Program-made: the position numbers and the translations under genes
Shown: positions 5,403 to 5,416 of the stretch, piece after piece
Layout of the letters: every line of letters begins with the position of its first letter
How positions within the stretch are numbered: the first letter of the stretch is position 1
Assembly: GCA_003456765.1 (NCBI GenBank)
Contig: DMOT01000062.1
Coordinates: forward strand, 1 to 5,416
Length of the DNA: 5,416 nucleotides
Reading direction: 5' to 3'
From: Bacillota bacterium
GTDB taxonomy: Bacteria; Bacillota; DTU025
Notes under the pieces: generated by a model
Seen by the model: the letters and a program-made list of their open reading frames with translations, nothing else
Told to the model about the DNA's origin: nothing
The model's database searches: none

Positions 5403-5416
5403 TGTCATATGTGACA
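5403..5416. repeat. Inverted repeat at the right edge
   Basis: TGTCA, a TATG spacer, then TGACA. It lies about 95 bases upstream of the lipoprotein start, so it could be an operator half-site pair. It touches the window edge and may be part of something longer; chance is not excluded. Confidence 0.25.

Overview
The window looks like a piece of a bacterial chromosome, most likely from a Gram-positive, Clostridia-like (Firmicutes) lineage. Genes are dense, several starts carry strong GGAGG-type Shine-Dalgarno sites, TTG and GTG starts appear alongside ATG, and one gene encodes a secreted protein with what looks like a SPOCS/DUF3794 domain, a family typical of endospore-forming Firmicutes. The lineage call is an inference; there is no rRNA or core marker gene here. 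No tRNA, rRNA, CRISPR array, transposase or integrase was seen.

Layout, left to right. (1) 1-419, minus: the N-terminal part of a protein that runs off the left edge. It has an HTH-like, basic front part and four cysteines that could form a zinc ribbon. The outermost ~150 bases are unusually rich in homopolymers. (2) 577-1424, plus: a compact HEPN (toxin RNase) and MNT (nucleotidyltransferase antitoxin) pair, i.e. a HepT/MntA-type toxin-antitoxin module. (3) 1421-2986, minus: an exported S41-family serine peptidase. Its 3' end overlaps the antitoxin gene tail to tail by 4 bases. Its best start is a TTG with an AAGGAGG site, well inside the longest open frame. (4) 3199-4433, minus: three tightly coupled small genes (102, 190 and 118 codons). 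The last encodes a second, unrelated HEPN-like protein; the first two are unrecognised. (5) 4732-5307, minus: a cysteine-rich putative lipoprotein with a SPOCS-like C-terminal domain, followed by a GC-rich hairpin.

How the genes work together. The plus-strand pair should be a self-contained toxin-antitoxin unit. The MNT protein has an intact GSx10DxD active site, and the HEPN protein has an Rx4H motif. The three-gene operon is the most interesting part. A HEPN-like gene sits at the end of a GTGA/TAG-ATG coupled chain behind two unknown proteins, which share a short IPD(D/E)R-type motif with each other but have no MNT active site. This arrangement would fit a toxin with an uncharacterised antitoxin or regulator, but that role is inference. 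The S41 peptidase and the SPOCS lipoprotein are ordinary envelope-type genes with no clear functional link to the HEPN loci.
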